NCBI GenBank assembly: GCA_021495925.1
Contig: JAKEKT010000011.1
Location: forward strand, 248,001 to 312,000
DNA length: 64,000 nucleotides
Reading direction: 5' to 3'
Origin: Diplodia intermedia
Taxonomy: Eukaryota; Ascomycota; Dothideomycetes; Botryosphaeriales; Botryosphaeriaceae
A program made the translations under genes and the position numbers. Within the stretch, counting starts at the first letter, position 1. Each line of letters opens with the position of its first letter. Positions 54,251 through 64,000 of the stretch are shown one piece after another. Under the pieces are notes generated by a model that ran no database searches, was not told the DNA's origin, and worked only from the letters and a program-made list of their open reading frames with translations.

Positions 54251-57200
54251 ATGTCTTCGGCCGCGGTGCAGCAGACCGGTCCCATCATTTCCAGCCGCGG
54301 GCAGTACCAGCAGCCGCCTCACGGCCGCGACCAGTACTACCAGCAGCCTGCCCCGGCGCAGAGCTCGCCGAGGAACAAGTCCGCGCGCCCGGGTGGGAAT
54401 GGCGAGCCCTCCACACCGCAACAATCGCAACATTACTCGCCGTCCGCCTCCAACACCTCCGACATGACAACCCCGCGCGCGCAGCCCGCGTCGTCGTCCA
54501 CCCAGCCGTCGCCGGTCATCGCTTCGTCCCCGTACAATGCTCACCAGGGCCCTGTGCCGCCGCCTCGCACTTCGTCGACCCATCGCACCTCCGCCCAGCC
54601 CGTACAAGACCCGTACTACAGTCAAAGATCTACAGATGAACGCCCGCCGTCGTCCCGCACCGCCTCGCAGAATATGAGGGAAGATCCTGCCAGCGCCGCT
54701 GCAAACGCCGCCCAGCGCCGACGCCAGCCGTCCCGCGAGCAGCAACCCTACCAGAACAGCCCCTCGTCGTCGTCTCGGACAAAGCAGACGCCGACCCACA
54801 GCCGCTCTGCCACCGCCGTCGGCACCCCGCCGATGGGATCCAGCCTGCCCCGGGAAGAGAGCACGGTCATTAACCGCCTGGTCGTCGCGGATCCCCAAGA
54901 GGACATTGCCCGCGAGCAAGCCCGTATGGCGGACACGCGGTCCGGCCCAACTGGCGCCGACATCACGCCAATCACCGGGCTGGGCCTTGTGGGGAACGAT
55001 GGTGTTGATGATGGCGGCCGGGGTGCTGGAAAGAGCCGGCAGGACCACTCCAGAGAAAAGCGGAGGGAAACTAAATTTGGCGAGTACATCCTTGGCCAGA
55101 CCTTGGGTGAGGGAGAGTTCGGCAAGGTGAAGATGGGTTGGAAGAAGGACGGCGGAGTCCAGGTTGCTATCAAGCTCATCCGGAGAGAAGTCCTGGGCTC
55201 CAACCCTAGCCGCCTCCCCAAGATCTACCGCGAGATCTCCATCCTGCGTGGACTCCAGCACCCTAACATCGTTCGCCTACATGAGATGGTCGAGACAGAA
55301 CGACACATCGGCATTATCCTGGAGTATGCGTCCGGCGGTGAGCTCTTCGACTACATCCTGAACCACAGGTATCTCAAAGATAATTCGGCGCGCCGCCTGT
55401 TTGCCCAGCTGGTTTCTGGCGTAGGCTACCTGCACAAGAAAGGTATCGTGCACCGTGACTTGAAGCTTGAGAACCTTCTTCTCGACCGGAACAAGAACAT
55501 CATCATTACTGATTTCGGTTTCGCCAACACGTTCGATCCCATCGATGAGCTTGGGGACGAGATCGAGTACAACCTTGGAAATAAGGAGTTCGTGAAGAAG
55601 GCGGGGCTGGAGATCGTCGGCGACAGTGGACATCGCCGGGGAGATCTGATGCAGACGAGCTGCGGAAGTCCGTGTTACGCTGCACCAGAGTTGGTCGTGA
55701 GCGACTCGTTATATACCGGCAGAAAAGTTGACGTCTGGAGTTGTGGCGTCATTCTGGTAAGTGGGAGGGGAACTTCCAGGCAGCCATTAATTGTCAAGCG
55801 CTAACATACATCGAATCACAGTACGCTATGCTGGCTGGATACCTTCCATTTGACGATGATCCAGCCAACCCTGAAGGCGACAACATCAACCTTCTCTACA
55901 AGTATATCGTCTCCACACCCCTCACCTTCCCCGAATACGTCACTCCGCACGCCCGCGACCTTCTGAAACGCATCCTCGTCCCCGATCCACGTAAACGAGC
56001 CGACCTGTTCGAGGTTGCCCGGCATAGTTGGTTGAGCGAATATGCGCATGTTGTTGGATTCATCACCAGCAGCACTACAACGTCGAGTGACATTGCCAAC
56101 ACGACCGTTCCGCCAGGTAAGACCTCTGCGCGCATGCTCGGGACTCCGCCCATGTTCTCGATGCCTCGACACACGAGGCATCGTCCGAGACATGCTAACG
56201 TTCGTAACAGAGGATCCGTACGAAGTTCCCCAGCTGGCTCGCAGTGCGTCGGTTCGCGAAGCCAGCAAGCAACATACGTCTGTCGCTGCCGTTGGTGGTC
56301 TGACCCAAAAGCACGGCCACATCGACCAAACCGAGTCACCGGACAAGCAGGGCAGGCGGGACGCGAAGCGCAGAACGGTGCAGGTCGAATACGTTGCACC
56401 TCATACACAGACCCAAAGAGGCGGAGAGACGGTTACCGCGGGTCCCACGGTGCCCCTGTCCCAAGGTGGCGCCCAGCGCTCTCGCTCCAGAGACCAAGGT
56501 CCAGTGGAGGTGCCATCTTCCGATGGGTACGCGTCGTCAACTACCAGGCAACGTCGCCCCTCGGCGGGGTCTGCACAACAGGTGCCAGCCGCCGCGCGTC
56601 AGACTCGCGAAGGACCCCGCGTTGTTGCCGACTCGCCGTTTGGAAATGCCCCCGTCACTTCTTCGGCAAGACCATCCACTGGTGGCACCTTGGGTGGATC
56701 GTCGAGGCTTCCCTCGCGCGGAAACTCTTACGGCCAGCCTGTTGCGGCTACGGTCGCCGCTACTAATGCCCAAGGCCGTTTCTCGCAGCCAAAGGGCAAG
56801 CAGTACGTCATTTCTGCGCCGATGCCGCACGACCAAGATCCCACCATGGGACAGCCATCGACCCAGAGGATGCCATCTGGTGGCTACCAGCCGCAACCAG
56901 AAGCACAGCACACGCAGCGTAGTAGCCACAAGCGGTCCAACACCGTGGGAGGCATTGGGGAGAAGATCTTCAGGACATCCCTGTTCGGCGGAAGCTCAAA
57001 GCCTCAGAAATCCTACCCCCCTGTTAGCATGAACAACTCGATGAACAGCGGAGACAGTGCTGCCAACAGGAAGTCCACCGAGTCCTCTCGTCGTCCTTCT
57101 CTAAGCTTCAGCCGCAAGACCAGTGAGGGCGGTCGCCCAGGGGACAGGTCCTCGCGCAGGTTCTCCTTGCTACCCGCCTCATTCTCCATGAAGAGCTTCA

Positions 57201-57760
57201 CTGGTGGAAACAAGGAGTCGATGGGGTCGCGGCAACGGGCACCCTCCCGGCCACAAATGGCGTTCGGACGCGGTGAAAGCCCCGCGCCTAGCCAAAGCAC
57301 TGGCAACACGATCCCTGTCGCCTACGACGATCTTGACCGCCGTCGCACCGGCGAGACGACTGATGTACGCCAGAAGCGCAGGAGTCAAATGTCTGGACGC
57401 GGGCCGACGTCAGCACCGGCGGACCAGACGCAATTCCAACCCCAGCCGGCGTATCAGTACGAAGACAATGGCATGCGGCAATACCCGTCGAATTCGGAGC
57501 AGGGCAACTATTACCATGGCAACGAATCGGACCTTTCGTCGTCTCAAGGACCGCAATCGCTGCCATACCGTTCGCAGAACGCGGCGTACGACAGTGCGGA
57601 GGCCGTGTCAGAACCACGCGAAGGCCGGGCTCGCGTGCTCCAGAAGAACCGTCGGTTTGCAGATGCGTACGAAGACAACCAGAAGCACGCTGGTAGCTCG
57701 GGCGCGGCGCGCAGGGTCATGGATCTCTTCCGTCGCCGCGGCAAGGCCAGAGGTGGTTGA
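54251..57760 (+). CDS. KIN4/FRK1-type serine/threonine protein kinase
   Basis: Exons 54251-55756, 55822-56116 and 56211-57760, introns 65 nt (GTAAGT...TCACAG) and 94 nt (GTAAGA...TAACAG), give 1116 aa. The first 270 residues are Gln/Pro/Ser-rich and disordered. The kinase domain is about 278-575: LGEGEFGKV (ATP loop), AIKLI, HRDLKLEN (catalytic loop), DFGFAN (metal-binding), and CGSPCYAAPE after an activation-segment insert of some 40 residues, then DVWSCGVILYAMLAGYLPFD joined across the first intron. The insert and GSPCYAAPELVVS are typical of fungal KIN4/FRK1 (fission-yeast Ppk1) kinases, which act in the spindle-position checkpoint and septation. The 540-residue tail is Ser/Arg/Gln-rich and ends RRRGKARGG. 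Substrates here are unknown. Confidence 0.88.
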
Positions 57761-59781
57761 GCAGCGTAAGAAAACAAGAGTGTTGGAGCGCTCTACGATT
57801 GAGAAACCATAGACATGGAGGCTTTCGCGCTTTGGGCCTTCTCGTTGCGTGCTTGAGGGCACCGGTTTGGACAGGCAAGTGCCAAGCCGAATCAAAGCTG
57901 CGTCGGCCGCGGGAAGAGAGCGGCATTGGTACCGGTGGCTGGCTGCGTATATTCCACGGGCAGTTTTGCGTGTTCAGGGAGGTTGGGATCGTGCACATGG
58001 CGGGGGTAAACAGTTTTCCGTTGCTTCTCTTTTGATTTCATGTCACAACACGACTTTTTCATTTTCTTTTTTTCCTATTTCCAGCACTGTCATGGCTTTC
58101 TCACAGAGTTGTATTCCCTGGTTGCTTGCTTGCATCCGGAGGCGTTCAAGGGGTTTGCGAGCCTGGCATCTGCGTGCTCCGGCTGTCCATGTTCTTTAGT
58201 ACCCCCTTTCAGTTGGAGCTTTTCGACACCGACACACACACCGACGTCCTAAGTTTCGTGTTCAATAATATCCCATTCGGCATGTCTCGTAGCCTTTGCC
58301 GTAAGTTCAAAACCATTTCCTTTCTCGTTCGGATCAAGAGACGCGCACGCGTGAGGGCCGGATCAGACAACAGGATCTTCTGAATCTCTTTTTAATATCT
58401 GGCGGTGGTCGGCGGGCTGGGGGGAACTTGGGGCCGACGGAGTTCATGGGGGGCGTGGGCAAAGTGGAAAAGAAAAAACACAAAAAGAGAGACGGCCACC
58501 GCGCGGTGGTTCTCTTGGGTCGGCTTGACTTCCGCACCGCCGCTTCCATCTGCACCTGTATTCTTCTCTTCACTGTCGTCAGATTTCACTGCTCCACATT
58601 TTAAATTCCGCAGACAGGAAGAGGCGGGGCATAAGAGGTAGCTAGTGTGGGAGGGAAGGGCGGAGAATTGGAAATAGCTAGGTTAATTACGAGTGGGCTC
58701 TCTTTTGTGGGATCAATGTTGTGGTTAGCTCATGTGAGGACGAGGCGGTCAACCCCGCGGGCCGACAACAGGCCAATCAGCGCCGGTCTCGGCTGGACCG
58801 ATTGGCATGCGAGGGTTGCATTTCCCCAGCTCTACTTACGCCGCAACCGGTGACACGACTACTGCGGGGACCATGTCGCGGCGCCATGGTTCACCAGGCC
58901 CGGTCGGTCTTCTTGCACTTTGCGTCGAGGCAGTACGTCTCGGACATCCCTTGTATGTACCGCCTGGCACGTGCCGAGGGGTGACGTCCAGCAGCCAGAG
59001 GCGCGGCCGTGGTCGCGCTAGAAGGAAGAGGGAATTTTCGGCGGGAGCGAGGTTAGCTTAGGGGCGCTTGGCCTGATCGGTGGCGTGGTGAGGCGCGGAG
59101 CTTGAGCGGGCTGCAGCCTGCAGGCTCTTCTTGCGGGCAACCCGACCCCGCATCCAACAACCCAAGCTGCACCCACTCTACAGCAGAAGACGCCGCATCG
59201 CCACTGCCTCCGTGGGCTCCTACTGAGCGTGGCTGCTGCCCCTCTCTCATTTGACCAAAGTCGGCCGCCGACGCCGTCACCATCCTCCGGGAAGCCGAGC
59301 TCGTCGTTGCCACGCCGGCCGCCATGTCGATCCACGTTTTGGCGTTGTGGGCCCTGTGGTGTTGGGAAGAAGCTTTTTCTCCACTGCGGCTGGTGAGTGT
59401 CGTGCCATTATTGCCTGTCTGTCCCTGTCACTTGTCGTCGCTTCCCAGTGGAGCCTCACCCAGGTCGCCTCCCAATCCGGGTAGTGCTTACCTTACCCTA
59501 CCTGATCCTTCCCTCGCGCATTCAGCTCCATCCTGTGCCTTGGTCCGCCATCGTCATCGCCGCGGGGTTTTGTCGAAGCGGGGAGCACCCACTACCACCC
59601 AACAGCGTGGCCTGGCCCCTGCCTTCTGTGCTACATCACCCTACCCTACTACTTGGCGTTGAGCTCAATTTCCGCCGCTGCTGTGTATATATTAGCCTCG
59701 TCGAGCCCCGTTTTTGTTCTGATCCTGCACGCTCTCATTCCCCCTTTCCATTGAGAGGCTTCCCCTATTCTTCACTTCACA
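57761..59781. other. Intergenic region with the alpha-glucosidase promoter
   Basis: About 2 kb. The 3' end of the kinase gene probably covers the first few hundred bases. Frames near 58400-58640 and 59020-59660 lack domains. A well-placed ATG at 59324 (GCCGCC-ATG-TCG) opens a 112-codon frame without protein character; it could be an upstream reading frame in a long alpha-glucosidase leader. TATATATTA at 59686-59694 is a likely promoter element. Confidence 0.45.
59686..59694 (+). promoter_or_regulatory. TATA-like element upstream of the alpha-glucosidase
   Basis: TATATATTA, about 96 nt upstream of the ATG at 59782 and followed by a C/T-rich leader. Confidence 0.4.
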
Positions 59782-62700
59782 ATGGCACCCTTGCCGCTAC
59801 CCGGCCGTCAAGCATGGTTATACTCGGTGCTGACCGCTGCGAGCCTGGCCCAGGCACAATCGAGCCTCAGCTCTTCTGCCGGAGGAGACGGACTGTCCGC
59901 CTCCACCACTCCCACTTCAACCGAGTCTGTGGCCACGGCAACCATTCCCACCACCCCCGTCACATACAGTCCGATGTTCACTGTCCCGGCAAGCGCTGAT
60001 GTGGGCCAACCCCTCATCGCCAACGTCTTTGATCCCGAGGCCGTCGATGCCCAGAGCGTATGCCCTGGGTACAAGGCGTCCGACGTCAAGCGCTGTGCCA
60101 ATGGCTTTTCAGCAACCCTCAACTTGGGTGGAAAGGCCTGCAATGTCTACGGTACCGATGTCGACACGCTGAATCTCACCGTTCAATACCAAAATGCGGA
60201 TCGTCTTTCCATCAACATCAGCCCCGCCAACATCGATGCCATGAATTCCTCGTGGTACATACTTCCCGAGGAGCTGGTCCCGCGCCCAGCTGTTGAGTTT
60301 GATGCCAATTCAACTGCGAAGGACAATGACTTCGAGGTTGCTTGGACCAACGATCCCACCTTCTCCTTCAACGTTACCCGGCGCTCGACTGGCGATGTTG
60401 TCTTCAACACCGAAGGCAGTGTGCTCGTTTACGAGGACCAGTTCATCGAATTTGTCACCTCAATGCCCAAGGAATACAACATTTACGGTCTCGGAGAACA
60501 TATCCATGGCCTGCGGCTCGGCACAAACTTTACGGCCACCATCTACAATGCTGATGCAGGCGATCCCATCGACGACAACATCTATGGGACCCATCCGTTC
60601 TACTTGGACACACGCTACTTTGAGGTTGACTCGGTTACTGGAAATCTGACCTACATGGCCAATAGCAGTGCAGCAACCTCCAACTCGTCCTACGTCTCCT
60701 ATTCCCACGGTGTGTTCTTGCGAAATGCCCACGGCCAAGAGATCCTGATGAGGCCGGAGAATGTGACCTGGCGTACTCTTGGTGGCAGTATCGACCTTTT
60801 CTTCTTCGATGGCCCAACCCAGCCGGAAGTCACAAAGCAGTACCAGTACGGCGCCATCGGTCTTCCGGCGATGCAGCAATACTACACGTTCGGATACCAC
60901 CAGTGCCGCTGGGGCTACGCCAATTGGTCTCAATTTGAGGAGGTCGTCAACAACTTCATCAAGTTTGAAATCCCGCTTGAGAACATGTGGCTGGATATCG
61001 ACTACATGCAGCAACATAGAGACTTCACTACTGATCCGAACACCTTCCCGCTTGAGGAAGGCGTCGAAGTCTTGAAACGCCTGCATGATGGTGGGAGGCA
61101 CTTCATCCCCATTGTGGACAGCGCAGTGTACATCCCGAACCCGGACAACAAGACTGACGCATACGACCCGTACACTCGCGGCAACGAGTCCGGCGTTTTC
61201 CTCAAAAACCCCGACGGTAGCGAGTACATTGGTGCTGTATGGCCGGGCTACACCGTCTTCCCCGATTGGCTAGTCAACACCAGCGTCCCCTGGTGGTCCG
61301 ACGAGCTGGTCAGGTGGCACAAAGAAGTTGCTTTCGACGGAATCTGGATCGACATGTCCGAAGTCTCGTCCTTCTGCGTCGGCTCTTGCGGTTCCGGTAA
61401 TCTCTCGCTCAACCCGGTTCACCCGTCGTTTGCTCTTCCCGGGGAGCCTGGAAACATCGACTATGGCTATCCCGAAGGGTTTGAAATCACAAATGCAACG
61501 GAGGCTGCTTCTGCCGCCGCCGCTTCTTCCAGTCAGGCTGCGGCCACGGCTTCGACTGCTTCCAGTTCTGCTTCGACCAGCTACCTGCGGACCACTCCTA
61601 CACCTGGCGTAAGGAACATCAATTATCCTCCATACGTGATCGACAACGTACAGGGTGACTTGGCTGTCCATGCCGTCTCGCCTAATGCTACGCACTTCAA
61701 TGGCGTTCAGGAGTACGACGTGCACAATCTATTCGGATATGGGATTTTGAACGCGACGTACCACGGCCTCCTTGATGTGTTCCCGGGGAAGAGGCCGTTT
61801 ATCATTGGCCGCTCGACATTTGCTGGATCCGGGAAGTGGGCTGGACATTGGGGTGGTGACAAGTAAGCAATGTGAAGTGTCTCAACTGAGCAATTACTAA
61901 CCTTAAGCCTCAGCTACTCCAAGTGGGCGTACATGTATTTCAGCATACCGCAAGCCTTGTCGTTCGGCCTCTTTGGAATCCCCATGTTCGGCGTCGACAC
62001 GTGTGGCTTCGCCAACAATGCCGGCGAGGAATTGTGCAACCGCTGGATGCAGCTGTCCGCTTTCTTCCCCTTCTACAGAAACCACAACACGTTGGCCTCC
62101 AAGCCACAAGAGCCCTACGTTTGGTCCTCCGTCATCGATGCCTCCAAGAAAGCCATGGCGATCCGATACGCCCTCCTTCCCTATATGTACACCCTCTTCC
62201 ACGCCGCCCACACCACCGGCTCGACCGTCATGCGTGCCCTCGCCTGGGAGTTCCCCAACGACCCCTCCCTCGCGAACCTCGACAACCAGTTCCTCCTGGG
62301 GCCTTCCATTCTCGTCACCCCAGTCCTCTCCCCCAATGTCACCACCGTCCGCGGCGTTTTCCCCGGCATCGCGAGCGGCGAGAAGTGGTATGATTGGTAC
62401 ACCCAAAAGGTGATCGACGCGAAGCCTGGCGAGAACAAGACGCTCGATGCCCCACTGGGCCACATCAATGTCTTCGTCCGCGGAGGTAGCGTGTTGCCGA
62501 TGCAGGAGCCACGACTCACCACGCGCGAGGCGAGAAAGACGCCGTGGGCGCTGCTCGTCGCGCTCGGCGCGAACGGCACTGCTAGCGGTTCGTTGTATGT
62601 CGACGACGGTGAGAGCGTGAGGCCGAATGCCACGCGCAACGTGGACTTTGTCGTACCGGCAGGCGGGAACAAGTTGGTCGTTAGTGGGAAGGGAACGTAT

Positions 62701-62895
62701 AGGGACGGGAACTCGCTGGCAAATGTGACGGTGTTGGGTGTTGGTAGTGAGCCGAAGGCTGTCATGGTCAATGAGAAGAGTGTCGCAGAGGGGAAGAGGT
62801 GTTGGGATGGGGCGAATGGGGTGTTGAAGGTGACGGGGCTGGAGGAGGTGGTCGCCGGGGGTGCATGGGACGACGATTGGACGTTGAGTTGGTGA
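59782..62895 (+). CDS. Secreted GH31 alpha-glucosidase
   Basis: Exon 1 is 59782-61862, the intron 61863-61913 (51 nt, GTAAGC...CCTCAG) and exon 2 61914-62895, giving 1020 aa. The first 25 or so residues form a signal peptide (AWLYSVLTAASLAQAQ). GH31 landmarks are WLDIDYM, the nucleophile in GIWIDMSE (Asp524), and the acid/base Asp693 in GHWGGDN, rebuilt at the splice junction. Further on are GVDTCGF, FFPFYRNHN and the C-terminal β domains (VFVRGGSVLPMQ). Many N-glycosylation sequons fit a secreted protein. An Ala/Ser-rich low-complexity stretch (about 573-602) lies between the two catalytic residues, as in Aspergillus AgdA-type enzymes. It should release glucose from maltose and malto-oligosaccharides outside the cell or in the wall. 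Confidence 0.94.
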
Positions 62896-64000
62896 GGGAA
62901 GGAAGCGGGTGGGAAAGGTGAAGAGAGGAAGAAAAATTGGGAGGAGGAATTGTCATGACGTTATGATTGAGATTGGACTCGAGGTGTGAGTCGCTAGGAT
63001 CCCTATGTAATGCATCCGTTTCTTCGTTGAGATAATCACCTGGTTGGCCTGTCGACCAAGAAAGTGAGACATTATGGCTGTCATGTGCCGCACAGGTCTG
63101 CCCTGATCAACTGCGCCCTCCGAAGTAGGCTTAGCGCGCATAGGCGGCGCCCATAAAACTGCGGCCCATCTTCCTCGCTCCTCTCTTCTTCTTCTTTTCT
63201 CTTCAATACTCACTGATCTAACACTGGACCTGGCTTCAATCAAGCGCGCTTGGCTCTGGCTCTCTCCATTAGCCTCCCGCATGCCCCCGAGGCCGGTCCC
63301 AGAATCATTGCTCTGTGTCCGCCTTTATGGCGAACCGGGCAGCTCATGCTCCTAAAGACCCCGGGCGCTTTAACCTCTCGCTCGGCGGACAGAAAGTAGC
63401 GAGATATTAGCTTAATTTAAAAAAATATTTTTTATCCGATCCGAACTTGTTGTCGCAATCTTTGTGCTTTACTCTTTGCCTTTTGTTTGCTTCATCTGCT
63501 TGACCCGCCGACACCATCATCCACTTCACCTCGAGCCACGCGTCACGCGCCGCAGTCTCCGTCAACCGCCCCGCCACGGCTCAGCCGCCCGTCCGCCCGG
63601 CCGTCATGATCACGACCAAGCAGAAGATATCACGAGAAGACCGGCGCGAGCCTGAAAGAAGTAAGCTGGGTCATGCTCTCGCCCGTCTTGCACCGAGGGC
63701 TTCGCCCAGCGACTTCTAGCCGGGCGAGTAGCGGCCCGCACCTGTAGGTACACACACACACACATCGCCGCCCGCGCCGCGCACCGCCGATCTGTCGCGT
63801 CGGCCGCCGTTGTCTGCAGTCGCTCGAGCAAGGCACCCGTCCGCCCAGGCAAATAAAGCAGCCCACTTCAATATCACCGGCGGCAGCGCCGGCCGCGGTC
63901 GTCAAACTTGCTCGTCGCCCGCATCTTGTCCTGTCTTCACACGCACGCACCTCGTCTTCGGATCCCGCCCTACTACAGCTAGGCGCAGCCGCTCGCTCCC
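62896..64000. other. Right-edge intergenic region
   Basis: Alpha-glucosidase 3' side, then an A/T-rich stretch (63410-63440) and a C-rich stretch that could lead into a gene beyond the window. An AC microsatellite lies at 63750-63764. No complete gene is supported. Confidence 0.45.
63606..63660 (+). CDS. Possible first exon of a gene running off the window
   Basis: An ATG at 63606 opens a basic, charged 18-codon stretch (MITTKQKISREDRREPER) ended by a GTAAGC donor at 63661. It follows an A/T-rich element and a C-rich leader-like stretch. Nothing downstream within the window confirms it. Confidence 0.18.

Noticed and set aside
58392..58589. Minus-strand frame with an acidic N-terminal part and a hydrophobic stretch
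   Set aside because: It has no ATG, and I could not find an upstream exon that joins in frame.
1..64000. CRISPR arrays, rRNA genes, telomeric repeats, secondary-metabolite or virus-like genes
   Set aside because: No regularly spaced repeats, rRNA-like blocks, telomere motifs, polyketide or peptide synthetase signatures, or polymerase/capsid-like frames were seen.

Overview
The window looks like nuclear DNA of a filamentous ascomycete (Pezizomycotina; a dothideomycete-like fungus is my best guess, but nothing here fixes the species). The evidence is short GT-AG introns (mostly about 42-125 nt), a Zn2Cys6 and a fungal bZIP regulator, an L-arabinitol 4-dehydrogenase, a TRK potassium transporter and a fungal secreted GH31 alpha-glucosidase. 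Gene density is low: about 18 well-supported protein genes plus several small or doubtful ones, separated by gaps of up to about 3.8 kb. I found no tRNA, rRNA, CRISPR array or intact transposon. Exon boundaries were worked out by hand from splice signals and reading-frame continuity.

Layout. 0.9-8.2 kb: a 95-residue unknown protein (-), a spartin/senescence-domain protein (-), a TRK-type K+ transporter (+) and a DUF7053-like protein (+). 8.5-8.9 kb: a small Gly/Asn-rich protein with a TATA box (-). 10.3-13.4 kb: a divergent pair, ubiquilin/Dsk2 (-) and a quinone-oxidoreductase-like MDR enzyme (+). 14.0-17.8 kb: RPB2, the second-largest RNA polymerase II subunit (+). 20.3-22 kb: a Zn2Cys6 regulator (-). 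25.3-26.7 kb: a PPIL4-type cyclophilin with an RRM (+). 28.3-29.5 kb: L-arabinitol 4-dehydrogenase (-). 30.5-34.7 kb: a Kelch/BTB Ral2-like protein (-), divergent from OST5 (+), which is followed closely by the RAD1 checkpoint clamp subunit (+). 35.4-37.7 kb: a bZIP regulator (+). 38.8-45.4 kb: no conventional gene, but several minus-strand small reading frames, some with well-placed TATA boxes. 46.8-50.4 kb: a divergent redox pair, a PrxQ-type peroxiredoxin (-) and a Rieske/AIF-like oxidoreductase (+). 54.3-57.8 kb: a KIN4-type kinase (+). 59.8-62.9 kb: secreted GH31 alpha-glucosidase (+). The right end is mostly intergenic.

Most genes are ordinary housekeeping or physiological genes with no metabolic cluster. 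The parts most worth a second look are the small TATA-led minus-strand units (8.8, 38.9, 40.8 and 43.8 kb), a 115-bp terminal-inverted-repeat element at 26.9-27.1 kb, the divergent PrxQ/Rieske-AIF pair, and the OST5-RAD1 junction, where a TATA-like motif overlaps the upstream stop codon.
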